A stretch of DNA of 64,000 nucleotides from Prorocentrum cordatum (GCA_963575745.1 CAUYUJ010016476.1:1-64000), one strand, 5' to 3'; counted from the first letter of the stretch, positions 30,601-40,963 are shown. Notes: a model not told the origin generated them from the sequence alone. Program-made: numbers and translations.

Positions 30601-31360
30601 ACAGTGGCAGCGGGCTTTGGCGCTGCTCAGCGGGCTCTGGCGCTTCTCAGCGACATGTGGGAGGCGACCCTGGAGCCCGACATCATCTTCGTCGCGGGTC
30701 GCTGGCGCTCTGTGGCGTTCGCCGCCTGCGGCCGCGGCCGCGGATCGCGCCGCCGCATGCTTATGAATATGAAATGAGGAGAAGGAGCAGGAGAATGAGG
30801 ATGATAGCGATGTCGATCGCTGGGTGGGGGGTGGGGGGTAGCGATGTCGATCGCTTGGAGGAGGATAAGAAGGAGGAGGAGGATAGCGATGTCGATCGCT
30901 GGGGGAGAGGGGATAGCGATGTCGATCGCTGGGGGGAGGAGACGAAGGAGGAGGAGGAGGAGGAGAAGGATACCGATGTCGATCGCTGGGGGTGAGGGGG
31001 GATAGCAATGCCGATCGCTGGGGGGAGGAGGATGAGGAGAAGTAGAGGGAGGATGAGGAGGATAGCGATGTCGATCGCTGGGGGGTGGGGGGTGGCGGGG
31101 GTGGGGTGGGGTGGGGGAAGGTGGATCGCGATGCCGATCGCTGGGGGAGAATGAGGAACAGGGGGAGCGATTGCGATCGCTTGGGGGAGGTAGCGATGTC
31201 GATCGCTTGGGGAAGAATGAGGATGATGAGAGGGAGGGGAAGCGATGGTGATCGCTTGGGGGAGGTAGCGATGCCGATCGCTTGAGGGAAGAATGAGGAT
31301 AATGAGCAGGAGAGGCATCGATGGTGATCGCGTGGGGAGGTAGTTACCCTGGTAACTACC
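30601..31360. other. Spacer between ORFs C and D, densest hairpin cluster
   Basis: About fourteen AGCGATGTCGATCGCT-type sites at 30805-31335 separated by GGGGGAGG linkers. No reading frame of interest. Confidence 0.65.
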
Positions 31361-31690
31361 GTAACTATCGCAAGTGGCAACCAATGTTATCCTTTTGTTA
31401 TCCTTTTGTTATCTTTGCTATCCTTTGTTATCCTGGTCACTGGGTCAGATAGGATAACAAAAGGATAACAAAAGGATAACACTGGGTCAGATAGGATAAC
31501 ATGTTATCCTAACTGACCCAGTGTTATCCTTTTGTTATCCTAACTGACTGGGTCAGATAGGATAACATGGGTCAGATAGGATAACATGTTATCCTAACTG
31601 ACCCAGGGATCAGGATAACAAAGGATAACAAAGGATAACAAAAGGATAACAAAAGGATAACATTGGTTGCCACTTACGATAGTTATGCCA
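31361..31690. mobile_element. 330-bp palindromic element built of GGATAACAAAA units
   Basis: The left arm starts ACTATCGCAAGTGGCAACCA and continues ATGTTATCCTTTTGTTATCC. The right arm ends GGATAACATTGGTTGCCACT with TACGATAGT. Between them GGATAACAAAA, TAACTGACCCAGT and ACTGGGTCAGATAGGATAAC recur in both orientations around palindromic GGATAACATGTTATCC words (31493, 31579). The whole can fold into one long stem. It is probably a separate foldback element nested in the 15-kb transposon. Confidence 0.8.
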
Positions 31691-31879
31691 CTTATTCGAG
31701 TAAGTATCGACATCGAGCGATGCTCATCGCTGTCTCCCCGAGCGATGCTGATCGCTGGCGCGCGTAGCTTACCTGATAGCGGCACTACGCAACATGCGCG
31801 GCTCAAGAGCCAGCGACCGAGGTCGCTCGACTATCGGTGATCAGAGCGCACCGCCAACGGTCGCGGGGCGTTGCGAGCG

Positions 31880-34632
31880 ATGGCCGCGATGGCCGCGGGA
31901 AGCGGCGGCGCGCTGGCCAGTGCGTTCGATGAGGCGGCGGCGAGCGAGGACAGCCAGGCGACGTTGCAGTTGGCAGGCGCCGCGGGCGCAAGCGCCCCCG
32001 AGGGCGCCGAGCTGATGGACGCTCTCGCGGGGGATCTCGGTCTCGAGGGCGCGACGGCCGCGGGGGACGGAGCCGCGGGGGCGGAGGCGCCCGAGAAAGA
32101 GGAGGTGGCGGCCGAGGAAGGCGAGGGGGCGGCCGAGGGGGGCGGAGCCGCGGAGGCGGAGGCGCCCAAGGGAGAGGAGGTGGATGCTGAGGAAGGCGAG
32201 GATGCGGCCGAGGGGGGGCCGATGAGGAGGCCAGCCGTCGCCAGACGCAGGCGCAAGCCGAAGAAGGCCAGGGCGAAGTACGCAGGCCCGAAGGGCCCGC
32301 CGCCCAAGCCAAGGCCAAGGTGAACGCCAAGGCCGTGGCAAAGGAGAAGGCAATGGCAGTGGCCGCAGCCAAGAAGGCGCCGCCCAAGTTCGCCGACATC
32401 GCGAAGTGGATGCAGCCCACTTCGAGGGCGAAGGCGAGCGGTGGTGTGCCCACCCTGAGGCTCGGCGAGAGTGCGCCCTCGCCGAAGGACGGCGATGGGG
32501 CGCTGCAGGTGGGCAGGGCGAAGGCGAAGATGAAGGCGATGGTGCAAGCGTTTTCGTCGCCGCCGTCTCGTCCGCGAAGGTGCACCTCGGACGCCGAGTC
32601 CCAGGCATCGGCGGGCATGGGCGAGGAGCCGACGGCAGGCGCCTCGCCGAAGTTTCGAGTCGGATCGTTCGCGGCGCTCAGCTCGCCTGACAAGCGCGCA
32701 GCACCGCTCTCGCTCGAGGCCGTCGAGAACGAGTTCCTCTGCGACAGGTGCGACCAGCCGTGCGACGTCATGAGGGCCTACCCAATGCGGATGACGAAGA
32801 AGGGCCAGATCTACAGGTGCGCGTTGCGCAGCACGCGGGGGGTGCAAGCGAATCGGGCGCCCGAGTGGAAGGAGATGGCCTCGAAGCTGAAGGACTTCAG
32901 CATTGAGGGGAGGGTCGAGTTCTGGACGAAGATCCGCGCCTGCAGCGGCCAATCAGGCGTCAAGGCCATGGCCCAGGCGACCCTGGAGGCGATCCGCGAG
33001 GAAGGGACGCGGGCGGGCAAGAGAGGCGGCTACTACCCGCTGAGCTGGTACAAGAGGCAAGGCTTCCCGTGGAAAAGGATCAAGAAGACGTGCACTGACA
33101 CGTTGAACCATGCCGTGATGGGGTTGTGCTACAAGGTGGACATCCACGAGACCGAGAAGTGGGAGGCCAACATCGCGCGGCGTGAGAATGAGCATGGGGC
33201 ATCGCGCGCCGCCGAGGCCGAAGACGGGCTCGAGGCTTCAGGCTCAGACGACAAGGAGCCCTGCACCAGAAAGACGCCCGCATCCGCGCAAGCGGGGGCC
33301 GAGAGCGCCGACGACAGCGCCGAGGAGGGCGAGGAGGAGAGCGCCGAGGACCCCGACAGCACCGCTGATGTCGATGATGCCGAGGACTCCGACAGCACCG
33401 AGGGCTCGGAGCAGTTGCAGAGTGGCAGCGATGACTCGGACAGTCTTGGCCTCGAGACCTCGGACGAGGACTCCATTGGGGACGGCGACGGGTCGTACGG
33501 CGGACAGCCGCCTCCAGTGACTCCTTCTGGCGGATCGAACGATGGGAGCAGCGGCGACGGCACGCCACCCCCCCAGAACAGAAAAAAAGCAGAGCAAGGA
33601 AAAGCCCAAGGACAAGAGCTCTAAGGACCAGGGAAAGTCAAAGGACAAGGATAAGGAGAAGGGCAAGTCCAAGAGCAAGGCCGCCGATAAAGATAAGGAC
33701 GCTGATAAGGACAAGGGGAAGTCCAAGACAAAGGACACCGATAAAGATAAGGACAATAATAAGGACATGACAAGTCCAAGAGCAATGGCAAAGACAAGGC
33801 TAAGGATAAGGATAAAGACAAGGAAAAGGTCAAGGCCAAGAGCAAGGGCGCCGATAAAGATAAGGACGCTGGTGAGGGCAATGATAAGGACAAGAGCAAG
33901 GGCAAATATAAATATAAGGAGAATGATAAGGACAAGAAGGCGAACAATGACAAGTCCAAGAGCAATGGCCCTGATAAAGATAAGGGCAAGCATAAGGCCA
34001 CGAAAAAAGACAAGGACAAAACCGATGGCAAGGCCGATGGTAAGGACAAGAGCAAGGGCAAGAAACATGATAAGGACAAGAGCAATGCCAAGGTCGATGG
34101 CAAGACCAAGGGCAAGAAGCGGGCGAACGAAGGGGCAGCCGAATCTTCGACAAAGAAGATGAAGAAGCAGAAGCCACCGACCAGCTCCTCGCAGAGCGGC
34201 AGCGACAGCGACTCGGGGAGCCCGTCGCCTGCGCACCCGCGCGTCGGCGAGACCGCCAAGGAGCGCGCGGCGCGCGAGAAGCAGGAGAATAAAGAGCAGA
34301 GTAAGAAAGACAAGGAGGCGCAGCAGCAGAAGCTCCTGGCCACGCGTGCCCTGAGCAGGGTCGCGGCGCCCATGCACAAGCTCGAGTCGGCGCTCAAGTG
34401 CGACGGGGCCGGGAAGATCCCCGAGGCTACGCTGGTTCACGCGAAAAAGCTCATGGACACGCTGACCAAGATGAAGAAGGTCGCCCATAAAGTCAGCAGT
34501 GGCAAGGTCGCACCTTCGGAGTTCACTTGGTCCGCCCAGGAGGTCAGCGACATGTCGACGCAGGCGGCGGCGCAGAGCACTCTGGTGATGTCGATGGCCA
34601 AGGCGTACCTTGCGACTGCGAAGTCCTCGTGA
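31880..34632 (+). CDS. Element ORF D, acidic/Lys-rich protein broken by three frameshifts
   Basis: Starts at ATG 31880 (MAAMAAGSGGALASAFDEAA) with an acidic Glu/Ala region. The frame shifts near 32308 to reach KVNAKAVAKEKAMAVAAAKK and the conserved-looking middle part (32400-33180): FLCDRCDQPCDVM, WTKIRACSGQSGVKAMAQAT, RGGYYPLSWYKRQGFPWKRI, DTLNHAVMGLCYKVDIHETE. A Ser/Asp/Glu stretch follows. A second shift at the A-run near 33583 and a third near 33765 lead through a KDKDKSKGK-type tract to the last frame (34159-34632) with helical LESALKCDGAGKIPEATLVH and a TGA at 34630-34632. All four segments join in order, so this was one gene of about 900 codons. Two breaks could be sequencing indels at A-rich runs. 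Function unknown; the Cys cluster may bind zinc. Confidence 0.5.
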
Positions 34633-35101
34633 GGGCCCGCCGCCATCAGCTACAGCGCTGGGACCAGCGCGCGGCCGCGCGGTAGCAGCAGGCTTTGGCG
34701 CCGCTCGCCGCCCCGCTGAGTAGCTGGTGGCGCGCATGTGTACAAAGAAACGAAAATGAGAGTGGGTGGGGGGGGCAGCGATGGCGGTCGCTTGGGGAGA
34801 GGGGAGCGATGGGGATCGCTGGGGCGAAGCGATGGCGATCGCTTGCGGAGAGGGGAGCGATGGGGATCGCTGGGGTGAAGCGATGGCGATCGCTTAGGGA
34901 GAGGGGAGCGATGGGGATCGCTGGGGTGAAGCGATGGCGATCGCTTAGGGAGAGGGGAGCGATGGGGATCGCTGGGGTGAAGCGATGGCGATCGCTCGGG
35001 CGGGCGTTGGCGAGGATGGGCTCGCGATGAGGGCTAGTTGCTCAGCCGTTTCGGCTCGACTCGCGAGTGACGCGCGTCGCTCGTGGCCAAGCGGCGGCGC
35101 G
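34633..35101. other. Spacer between ORFs D and E with tandem hairpin units
   Basis: 34775-35000 is a clean tandem array: GAGCGATGGGGATCGCTGGG alternates with GAAGCGATGGCGATCGCTT in a unit of about 57 bases repeated four times. After it, ATGCCCAAGCGGCGGCGCGA-like words are triplicated before the ORF E start. Confidence 0.7.
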
Positions 35102-37118
35102 ATGCCCAAGCGGCGGCGCGATGGCCCCGAAGCGGAGTCGGGTATCCGATGTCCGCGACCCCAGGCGGCCAAGCGGCGTCGGCTATCCGATGCCATCGCT
35201 ACGCATGGCGCATCTGGCAAGGCCCTCGTTCGCATCGCCAAGAAGCTCGCGGAGCCTGGCCATGCGCAAGAGCTGACGGCTTACGCGGTCCAATCCACCA
35301 TTGAGGGCGTATTCGATGACGTCGGGACGACAATCGAATTGCCCATGCAAGATAACGAGCCGCCCTTCGCTTGGAAGCTCGCCAGAATCGACAAGCTCCT
35401 GCGGTATGTTTGCAAGGCCAGCCCCGTGTACAGTGAGCTTCTCGCGGCGGTCGCGAACCGCGTCCGCGGCGCGCCGCTCTCGCTGGTGCTGTACATGGAC
35501 GAAGTGACGCCAGGCGACGCGCTGGCCCTGAGGCACGATCGGAAGTTCTGGATGATCTTCTTCACATTCCTGGAGTTCGGGGCTGATATGCTATGGAGGG
35601 AAGAGCTGTGGCTACCGCTGGGGTGTCTGCGAACGAAAGCGAGCAATCGCGTGGACGGCGGCATCTCCTGTGCCACTCGACTCCTCATCAGGGAGATGTG
35701 CTTCGGATCCTCCAGGCTCGCGGGAGCTGGCGCGCGCGTGGAGCTGGCCAACGGCGCTCCGATGCTGGTGCGGGCGCGCCTCTCCAATCTTCTCGCAGAC
35801 ATGGATGCGTTCAAAGGCATTTTGCGTTTGCGGGGTGCCAACGGCTGGAGGCCTTGCTTGCGATGCAAGAACGCGATCTTGAAGGGCGGTTCCGTCGACG
35901 GCGACGGCGGCTATTTCGTCGACACCTGTTGTCGCGAGCACGCGCGCTTCGAACGTCATTCAGACGCCGACGTGTGGAAACTGTGGGACGACCTCGCCGC
36001 AGCGGCGGCGACCGCGGGACAGCCTGGCCACATGACGAAGGGCAACTTCCAGAAGCTCGACAAAGCCAGCGGCTTCAACTACCATCCCAATGGCTTGCTG
36101 GAGGATAAGGAAATGCGGGCGATAGTGAAGCCGTCCGCCATGACCTATGACAGCATGCACAGCCTATGGAGCAATGGCACCGTTGGCTGGGAGGTGTTCG
36201 CGTTTGCGAAGGCGTGCCAGAGAAAAGCTGGCATCGGATGGCCCGGGCTTCACGCGTTCACGCGGCGCTGGCAGTTCCCGAGGTCGCACGGCAGAACGGC
36301 AAAACATATGTTCACGCCTGGGCGCGAGACCGCGTGCAAGAAATCATTCAAAGCAGGCGCCAGCGAGCTGATCTCGACCTTCTTCGTCCTTTTGGCGTTC
36401 GCCGAGGAGCGCGCCGTCCGCATCGGGTCGCTCGAGCGCGAAATAGCGCCCCTTCGGGCGTGCGGCCTGCTGGCGGGCGCGTTCCTGAAGGTCAAGCGCG
36501 GGCGTGCCCCCCCTCGCAGTGACTTCATTGCAGCGGCTGGAGTCCATCTCAACTTGCACAAGCAGGCGCACGGCACCAAATACGTGAAGCCCAAACACCA
36601 CTACGTGTTTCACAACGCGGAGCAGGAGCCGAAAGAGCTCGACTGCTTCGTGACGGAGCGCCACAATAAGGCGGCCAAGGCGGTGGCCGAACCAGTGGAG
36701 AACACCGCGCGCATGCTGCGCATTGCAGCAAGTGCGGCAACTCGAGAAGATGGGGCCGACGGGCAACTCGCCGGTGGGAGCGCGTGCCGAATCTGACGGG
36801 TTGCGCTCCGTAGTCGGGGCCGCCGACGTCTCCGTGGCCAGGGGGTTGCGCTGGGAAGGGAACGCCTACAACGTGGGCCAGGTGGTTCGCTCGCGCGGCG
36901 GCGAGGTGTTTATCATCGACGCGTGCGCGGAGATTTCTGGCGAACTGCACATCGTCGCCCGCGGGATCGAGATCTCAACGGGCGCGTGCGGCCTCAGCAC
37001 TGGCAGCGTGGTGAACGAGCTCCTCGTCATCAAGATGTCCGACGCTGACCTGGATGGCGCTGTCTGGGCGTGGCGCGCGAAGAGCAACGGTGACTATGTC
37101 ATCGCGCACGCGCGCTGA
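35102..37118 (+). CDS. Element ORF E, transposase-like protein with one late frameshift
   Basis: ATG 35102 opens MPKRRRDGPEAESGIRC, with basic clusters that suggest a nuclear signal. The frame is open for 564 codons to 36796. Near 36733 it should shift one base into QVRQLEKMGPTGNSPVGARA ... GGEVFIIDACAEISGELHIV and end at 37118, giving about 670 codons. Residues that look catalytic or metal-binding: Asp133 in YMDEVTPGD, Asp233/235 in LLADMDAFKG, Cys252 and Cys255 in GWRPCLRCKN, Asp350 in MTYDSMHSLW, Glu519 in VTERHNKAAK, and KPKHHYVFHN (residues 497-505). Order and spacing resemble DDE transposases with a Cys-pair insertion (CACTA/Plavaka or KDZ type). Proposed role: cuts and joins the 13-bp ends. 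The family call is inference; the frameshift would truncate the C-terminus. Confidence 0.55.
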
Positions 37119-37447
37119 GAAACAGATGGAAACATGCGCCGCGCCGCGGTGTGTGTGTGTGGGAGCGATGTCGATCGCTGGGTGAGGTGAAGCGATGTCG
37201 ATCGCTCGGGTGAGGAGATGAGAGGAGGAGGAGGATGAGGAGGAGGAGGAGGAGGGGGAGGGGGCAAGCGATGCCGGTCGCTGGAAGGAGGGGGGGGCGG
37301 AAAAGAAGATCGAGCGATGCCGATCGCTGGACGAGGTGAAGCGATGTCGATCGCTTGGGGGAGGAAGAGGAGGAGGAGGAGGTGGCGGAGGAGGGAGGAT
37401 AGCGATATCGATCGCTGGAAGATGGGCGGGGGGGTGGGAGGAGGAAA

Positions 37448-38019
<572 letters not shown>

Positions 38020-38033
<14 letters not shown>

Positions 38034-38115
38034 GAACATCAACTTAAGTAACTTATAAGTACCTTAGTAAGTACACATACGTCGCTCATGTAAGTAGCTA
38101 TGTTACTTGCGATAC
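38020..38115. repeat. Right subterminal repeat cluster
   Basis: CAAGTAACTTAAG, ACTTAAGTAACTTATAAGTA, GTAAGTACAC and GATACTTATA mirror the left cluster. Confidence 0.65.
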
Positions 38116-38125
38116 TTATACATAG

Positions 38126-38138
38126 GGTGCAACTAGCA
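38126..38138 (-). repeat. Right terminal inverted repeat
   Basis: GGTGCAACTAGCA, exact reverse complement of 23051-23063. Confidence 0.75.
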
Positions 38139-38470
38139 TACGAGCCACGATTCTCTAAGTGCAGCATGCAGCTGGCTTCGGCCCCGCCGCCGGGCCCATT
38201 CCTCGATGCATGGCCGCCTCCGGCGCCGGGGGGCGCCGGGAAAATCAGCTACGTGAGCTGATTCTCAAAGCCCCCTTTGCTATCCCCCCCTTCGCCCGAC
38301 CCGAATCAAGGCGGAGGTTTTTCGCTAATTTCGGCCCCTTGGGGCCCTAGCCGGGCCTCGGGACCGCGAAAAAGCGACTGAGGATGAAAAGACGGTCCAG
38401 GGGAAGGGGCCGAGACGAGACGTCCGGGGACCGCGCATTGAAAAAAACACGACATCGGATTTCTGGGGAC
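38139..38470. other. Flanking region without a recognised gene
   Basis: Unique sequence right of the transposon. An inverted word pair AATCAGCTACGTGAGCTGATT lies at 38244-38264. No gene seen. Confidence 0.4.
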
Positions 38471-38585
38471 AGGGGTCCGTGCAAACGGGAGTCAGCCGGA
38501 GCGCCGGATCTTGCAGGATCCTGCAGAGCCAGGGGTGCCTTGACCAGGGCTTGCGTGCAGGATCTTGCAGGATCCTGAAAGGCTT
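38470..38585. repeat. Foldback repeat with GGATCC/TGCA core, copy 4
   Basis: GCCGGATCTTGCAGGATCCT (38503) and GCGTGCAGGATCTTGCAGGA (38553) face each other around a spacer of about 30 bases, preceded by GGGAGTCAGCC, as in the copy at 15345. Confidence 0.6.
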
Positions 38586-38589
38586 GATT

Positions 38590-38755
38590 TCAGGGGGGAA
38601 AAAACACGCAGACACAATTCAGCGTCGATTTCTAGAAAATATGGGAAAAGACGGGAAGTGGGGGGGAAGGCAAAAACCCAGAAAGTATGGGAAAATGTGG
38701 GGATTTTTTTTTTTTGTGTGCATGTATTTGTGTGTCCCAGGGCCCCTTCACGACT
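38590..38755. mobile_element. MITE family B, copy 5
   Basis: Starts TCAGGGGGGAAAAAACACGC and ends GTGTGTCCCAGGGCCCCTTC, with internal GGGGGGAAGGCAAAAACCCA and a T run at 38706-38717. Confidence 0.75.
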
Positions 38756-38804
38756 GGCGCGGGTGTGCATGGGCCCGGGCCAGTGCGTCCCCTGCGAGAG
38801 CTTC

Positions 38805-39020
38805 AGGCCCCCCAGCCCCGCCCACAAGGGGCCGCCATGAGGTCCCCCTGGCCTAGTATGGGCCCGCCTCGAGCCCGCCTCTCGGAGGCCCCGGGCTGCG
38901 AGGTGTCGAGGGCATGCCCCCCAGCCCCCCGCCCACAAGGGGCCGCCATGGGGTCCCTGGCCTAACGTGGGCCCGCCTCGAGCCCGTCTCTCGGAGGCCC
39001 CGGGCTGCGAGGTGTCGGGC
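38805..39020. repeat. Tandem duplication of about 110 bp
   Basis: CCCACAAGGGGCCGCCATGA ... CGGGCTGCGAGGTGTCG occurs twice in a row (38820-38912 and 38931-39018) with few differences. A CTC tract follows (39027-39130). Confidence 0.7.
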
Positions 39021-39129
39021 ACCCTCCTCCTTCTCCTCCTCCTCCTCCTCCTCCTCCTTCTCATCCTCCGCGTACCTCCTCCTCGTACCTCCTTCTCCTC
39101 CTCCTCCTCCTCCTCCTCCTCCTCGTCGT

Positions 39130-39654
39130 CGTCCCTCGTGCTCCCCGACCTCCCGAGAGGGTGGTGCGGACCGTTGCCAGTGATGAGAGCGGCGGGCGCC
39201 GCCAGGGGAGGCGGCGATGGCGTCGGGGGCGGAAAAGAGGGGGGCGATGACTAGGGGGGGGATATCATGGCGGGGGCCATGGCATTTCCCCAGATCTCAT
39301 GGCGCCTCTTCTTGTTTCATTACGTCCCTGGCCCCCCCGCTGGGCCGCGCACGTGCCGCCGGCCATGATTTGCACCCCCCCCTCTTGGACGCCCCCCCCT
39401 TGGCCGCTCCCGAGGAGTGGAGGGGCAGCTCGGATGCCAGGGGCGCTGGCCTCCCAGGAGCCACGGTGGCCGCAGCGCGCGTCGGCCACGCTGTCTTTCT
39501 TCGAGGGCGCACTGCTGCATAATTAACCCAGGCGGTGGTTCGATGCGTCGCAGAAATGGCCCTTTTGGATAGGAATCTCCGCAGAGGCATGAGCCCCCCC
39601 GTCGAAGGCGGCTGTGGTGGTGGAAATGATCCACACGTGGGACGATTGCAAAAC
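39130..39654. other. Region without a recognised gene
   Basis: Unique DNA between the CTC tract and the retrogene. Open frames on both strands lack recognisable motifs. Confidence 0.35.
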
Positions 39655-39673
39655 AAGACGGGGCATTGGTGCG
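39655..39673 (+). repeat. Left 19-bp target-site duplication of the retrogene
   Basis: AAGACGGGGCATTGGTGCG, identical to 41190-41208. It directly abuts the spliced leader at 39674. Confidence 0.92.
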
Positions 39674-39695
39674 TCCGTAGCCAGTTTGGCTCAAG
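39674..39695 (+). other. Relict dinoflagellate spliced leader (full length)
   Basis: The 22 bases begin TCCGTAGCCAG and end TTTGGCTCAAG. They match the DinoSL consensus at 21 of 22 positions (G for T at position 11). The leader starts precisely where the target duplication ends. Confidence 0.93.
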
Positions 39696-39710
39696 CCATT
39701 CTAGTTCAAG
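39696..39710 (+). other. Older truncated spliced-leader relic
   Basis: CCATTCTAGTTCAAG matches DinoSL positions 8-22 at 12 of 15 bases and follows the full leader without a gap. Truncation at position 8 is expected if an earlier genomic copy's own CCGTAG acted as splice acceptor in a later round of trans-splicing. Its higher divergence fits greater age. Confidence 0.8.
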
Positions 39711-39784
39711 GATTAGATATTGGCTCGCGCAGTCAGCGCGGCTCTCACCCGATACTACAACACTCCTCGTTCTTCTCGTGCAGG

Positions 39785-40963
39785 ATGAAAGCCCCATCAG
39801 CATTCACGACCGTGTGGCTGGGGGTCTTGTTGGTCACCGCGACCGGCATTCAAGTGCACCCGGATACCAATAGGTCACGCATGGAGGCAAACTCGTCGAC
39901 TTCTTGGACCTTGGTGTTTCGACAAACGGTCCCGTATTGGTTTTCTTCCAATCAGTGGTCGCTGAACTCGGGAGATTCCTCCAATGCCAACTACGCCATT
40001 CTCGACCAGTTGGAAAACTATCGCGGAGCCGACGGAAAGTTCACATTTAAGTTAAATTGGCCAGGGTCAACCTACCATGGGGCAGCTATGCTGGACCAGA
40101 TCTGGAAGCAATCGCTCAACCCAGTGGGGTCAAGCCAGAGTTCAAGCAGTCCAGTCGCGGGTTACGAGGCGGTAAGTGTCCCTTATACAGGTTTGTATTG
40201 GGGAGGTTTGGAAGGAGGGAGCAGTCACGCACTCCTTGATGGGTCCGTAGCACACCCCTACTATTACTACGCCGTTGGCCTTTACAAGCAATGGGAAAAC
40301 GGCATACCCTGCGTCGGTACCACGCGGACGGATTACCACCACGGGTGCTCTGTTGTCGAGCTCTACGTGGGTGGGGCGCCCAGCCCGACCTCCAGCCCGA
40401 CGCCCAGCCCGACTCCCACTCCGGCCCCAGCGGCATCGGCGACGGGCGACCCGCATCTCCAGAACATCCACGGCGAGCGGTTCGACCTGATGAGGCCCGG
40501 CAACGCCGTGCTGATCCAGATTCCGCGCGGACAGCCCTTCGAGAAGTCATGGCTCACCGTGGAGGCAGACGCGCGTCGTCTGGGTTCGCAATGCGCGGAC
40601 ATGTACTTCCAATCTCTGAACATCACGGGGGCTTGGGCGGACAAGGTGCGGGCCGGCGGCCTCGCGTTCACTGCTGGGGGGTCGCGCGACGAGACGCTCC
40701 AGGCCGCCCAGGGCTGGACGAGGTTCGGCCCGCTGAAGCTGAAGGTCGTGCACGGCAGCACGAGCCAGGGCATCACGTACTTGAACTTCTACGTCAAGCA
40801 CTTGAGAGAGGCGGGTGCTGCTGTCGGAGGTCTGCTCGGTGAAGACGACTACACGGAGGCGGCGACGCCCGGAGAGGGGTGCTTGAGGTCGATGTCACTG
40901 GAGAAGAAGGCGATTTCGAACAGTGACGTCGGGCGTGCCGAGGCGATCGCTAGCCTAGCGTAG
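39785..40963 (+). CDS. Secreted protein with von Willebrand D-like domain, intronless retrogene
   Basis: 392 codons, intact. Start ATG 39785 was chosen because it opens a signal-like sequence (MKAPSAFTTVWLGVLLVTAT); the longer upstream frame would translate the leader relics. Residues 41-195 form one extracellular-looking domain (YAILDQLENYRGADGKFTFK, GLYWGG, YYYAVGLYKQWENGIPC, VVELYV) that I cannot name. Residues 198-218 are a Ser/Thr/Pro linker. Residues 220-370 begin TGDPHLQNIHGERFDLMRPG, matching the GDPH start of vWD-type domains, which recur in dinoflagellate extracellular proteins. Two Cys at 270 and 366 could pair. A pyrimidine stretch ending CAGG sits right before the ATG and could act as a new trans-splice acceptor, so the copy may be expressed. 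Confidence 0.85.
   Translation: MKAPSAFTTVWLGVLLVTATGIQVHPDTNRSRMEANSSTSWTLVFRQTVPYWFSSNQWSLNSGDSSNANYAILDQLENYRGADGKFTFKLNWPGSTYHGAAMLDQIWKQSLNPVGSSQSSSSPVAGYEAVSVPYTGLYWGGLEGGSSHALLDGSVAHPYYYYAVGLYKQWENGIPCVGTTRTDYHHGCSVVELYVGGAPSPTSSPTPSPTPTPAPAASATGDPHLQNIHGERFDLMRPGNAVLIQIPRGQPFEKSWLTVEADARRLGSQCADMYFQSLNITGAWADKVRAGGLAFTAGGSRDETLQAAQGWTRFGPLKLKVVHGSTSQGITYLNFYVKHLREAGAAVGGLLGEDDYTEAATPGEGCLRSMSLEKKAISNSDVGRAEAIASLA

Larger units (their letters stand above)
23645..37425. repeat. Dispersed hairpin repeat AGCGAT-N4-ATCGCT
   Basis: A 16-base inverted repeat with 6-base arms. The 4-base loop is most often GGCG or GTCG, also TCCG, TACG, GCCG, GGGG and GATG. Clusters lie at 23647-23995, 24713-24728, 25170-25345, 27060-27380, 29145-29435, 30805-31335, 31715-31757, 34775-35000 and 37160-37415, that is, almost only in spacers between reading frames. 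I found no complete copy outside the 15-kb element. When the loop ends in GGCG the site contains GCGATCGC. Confidence 0.85.

Noticed and set aside
33542-34162. Plus frame of 206 codons (Arg/Thr/Lys) as a separate gene
   Set aside because: It is a stretch of ORF D read partly in the wrong frame after the indel near 33765.
34775-35000. CRISPR-like array because of regular spacing
   Set aside because: The spacers are also repeated, the repeats are short dyads and there are no cas genes; this is a tandem repeat.
23645-37425. GCGATCGC sites as cyanobacterial HIP1 and hence bacterial DNA
   Set aside because: The conserved unit is a 6-4-6 hairpin with variable loop, restricted to one element; the window has spliced-leader relics and introns, so it is eukaryotic.
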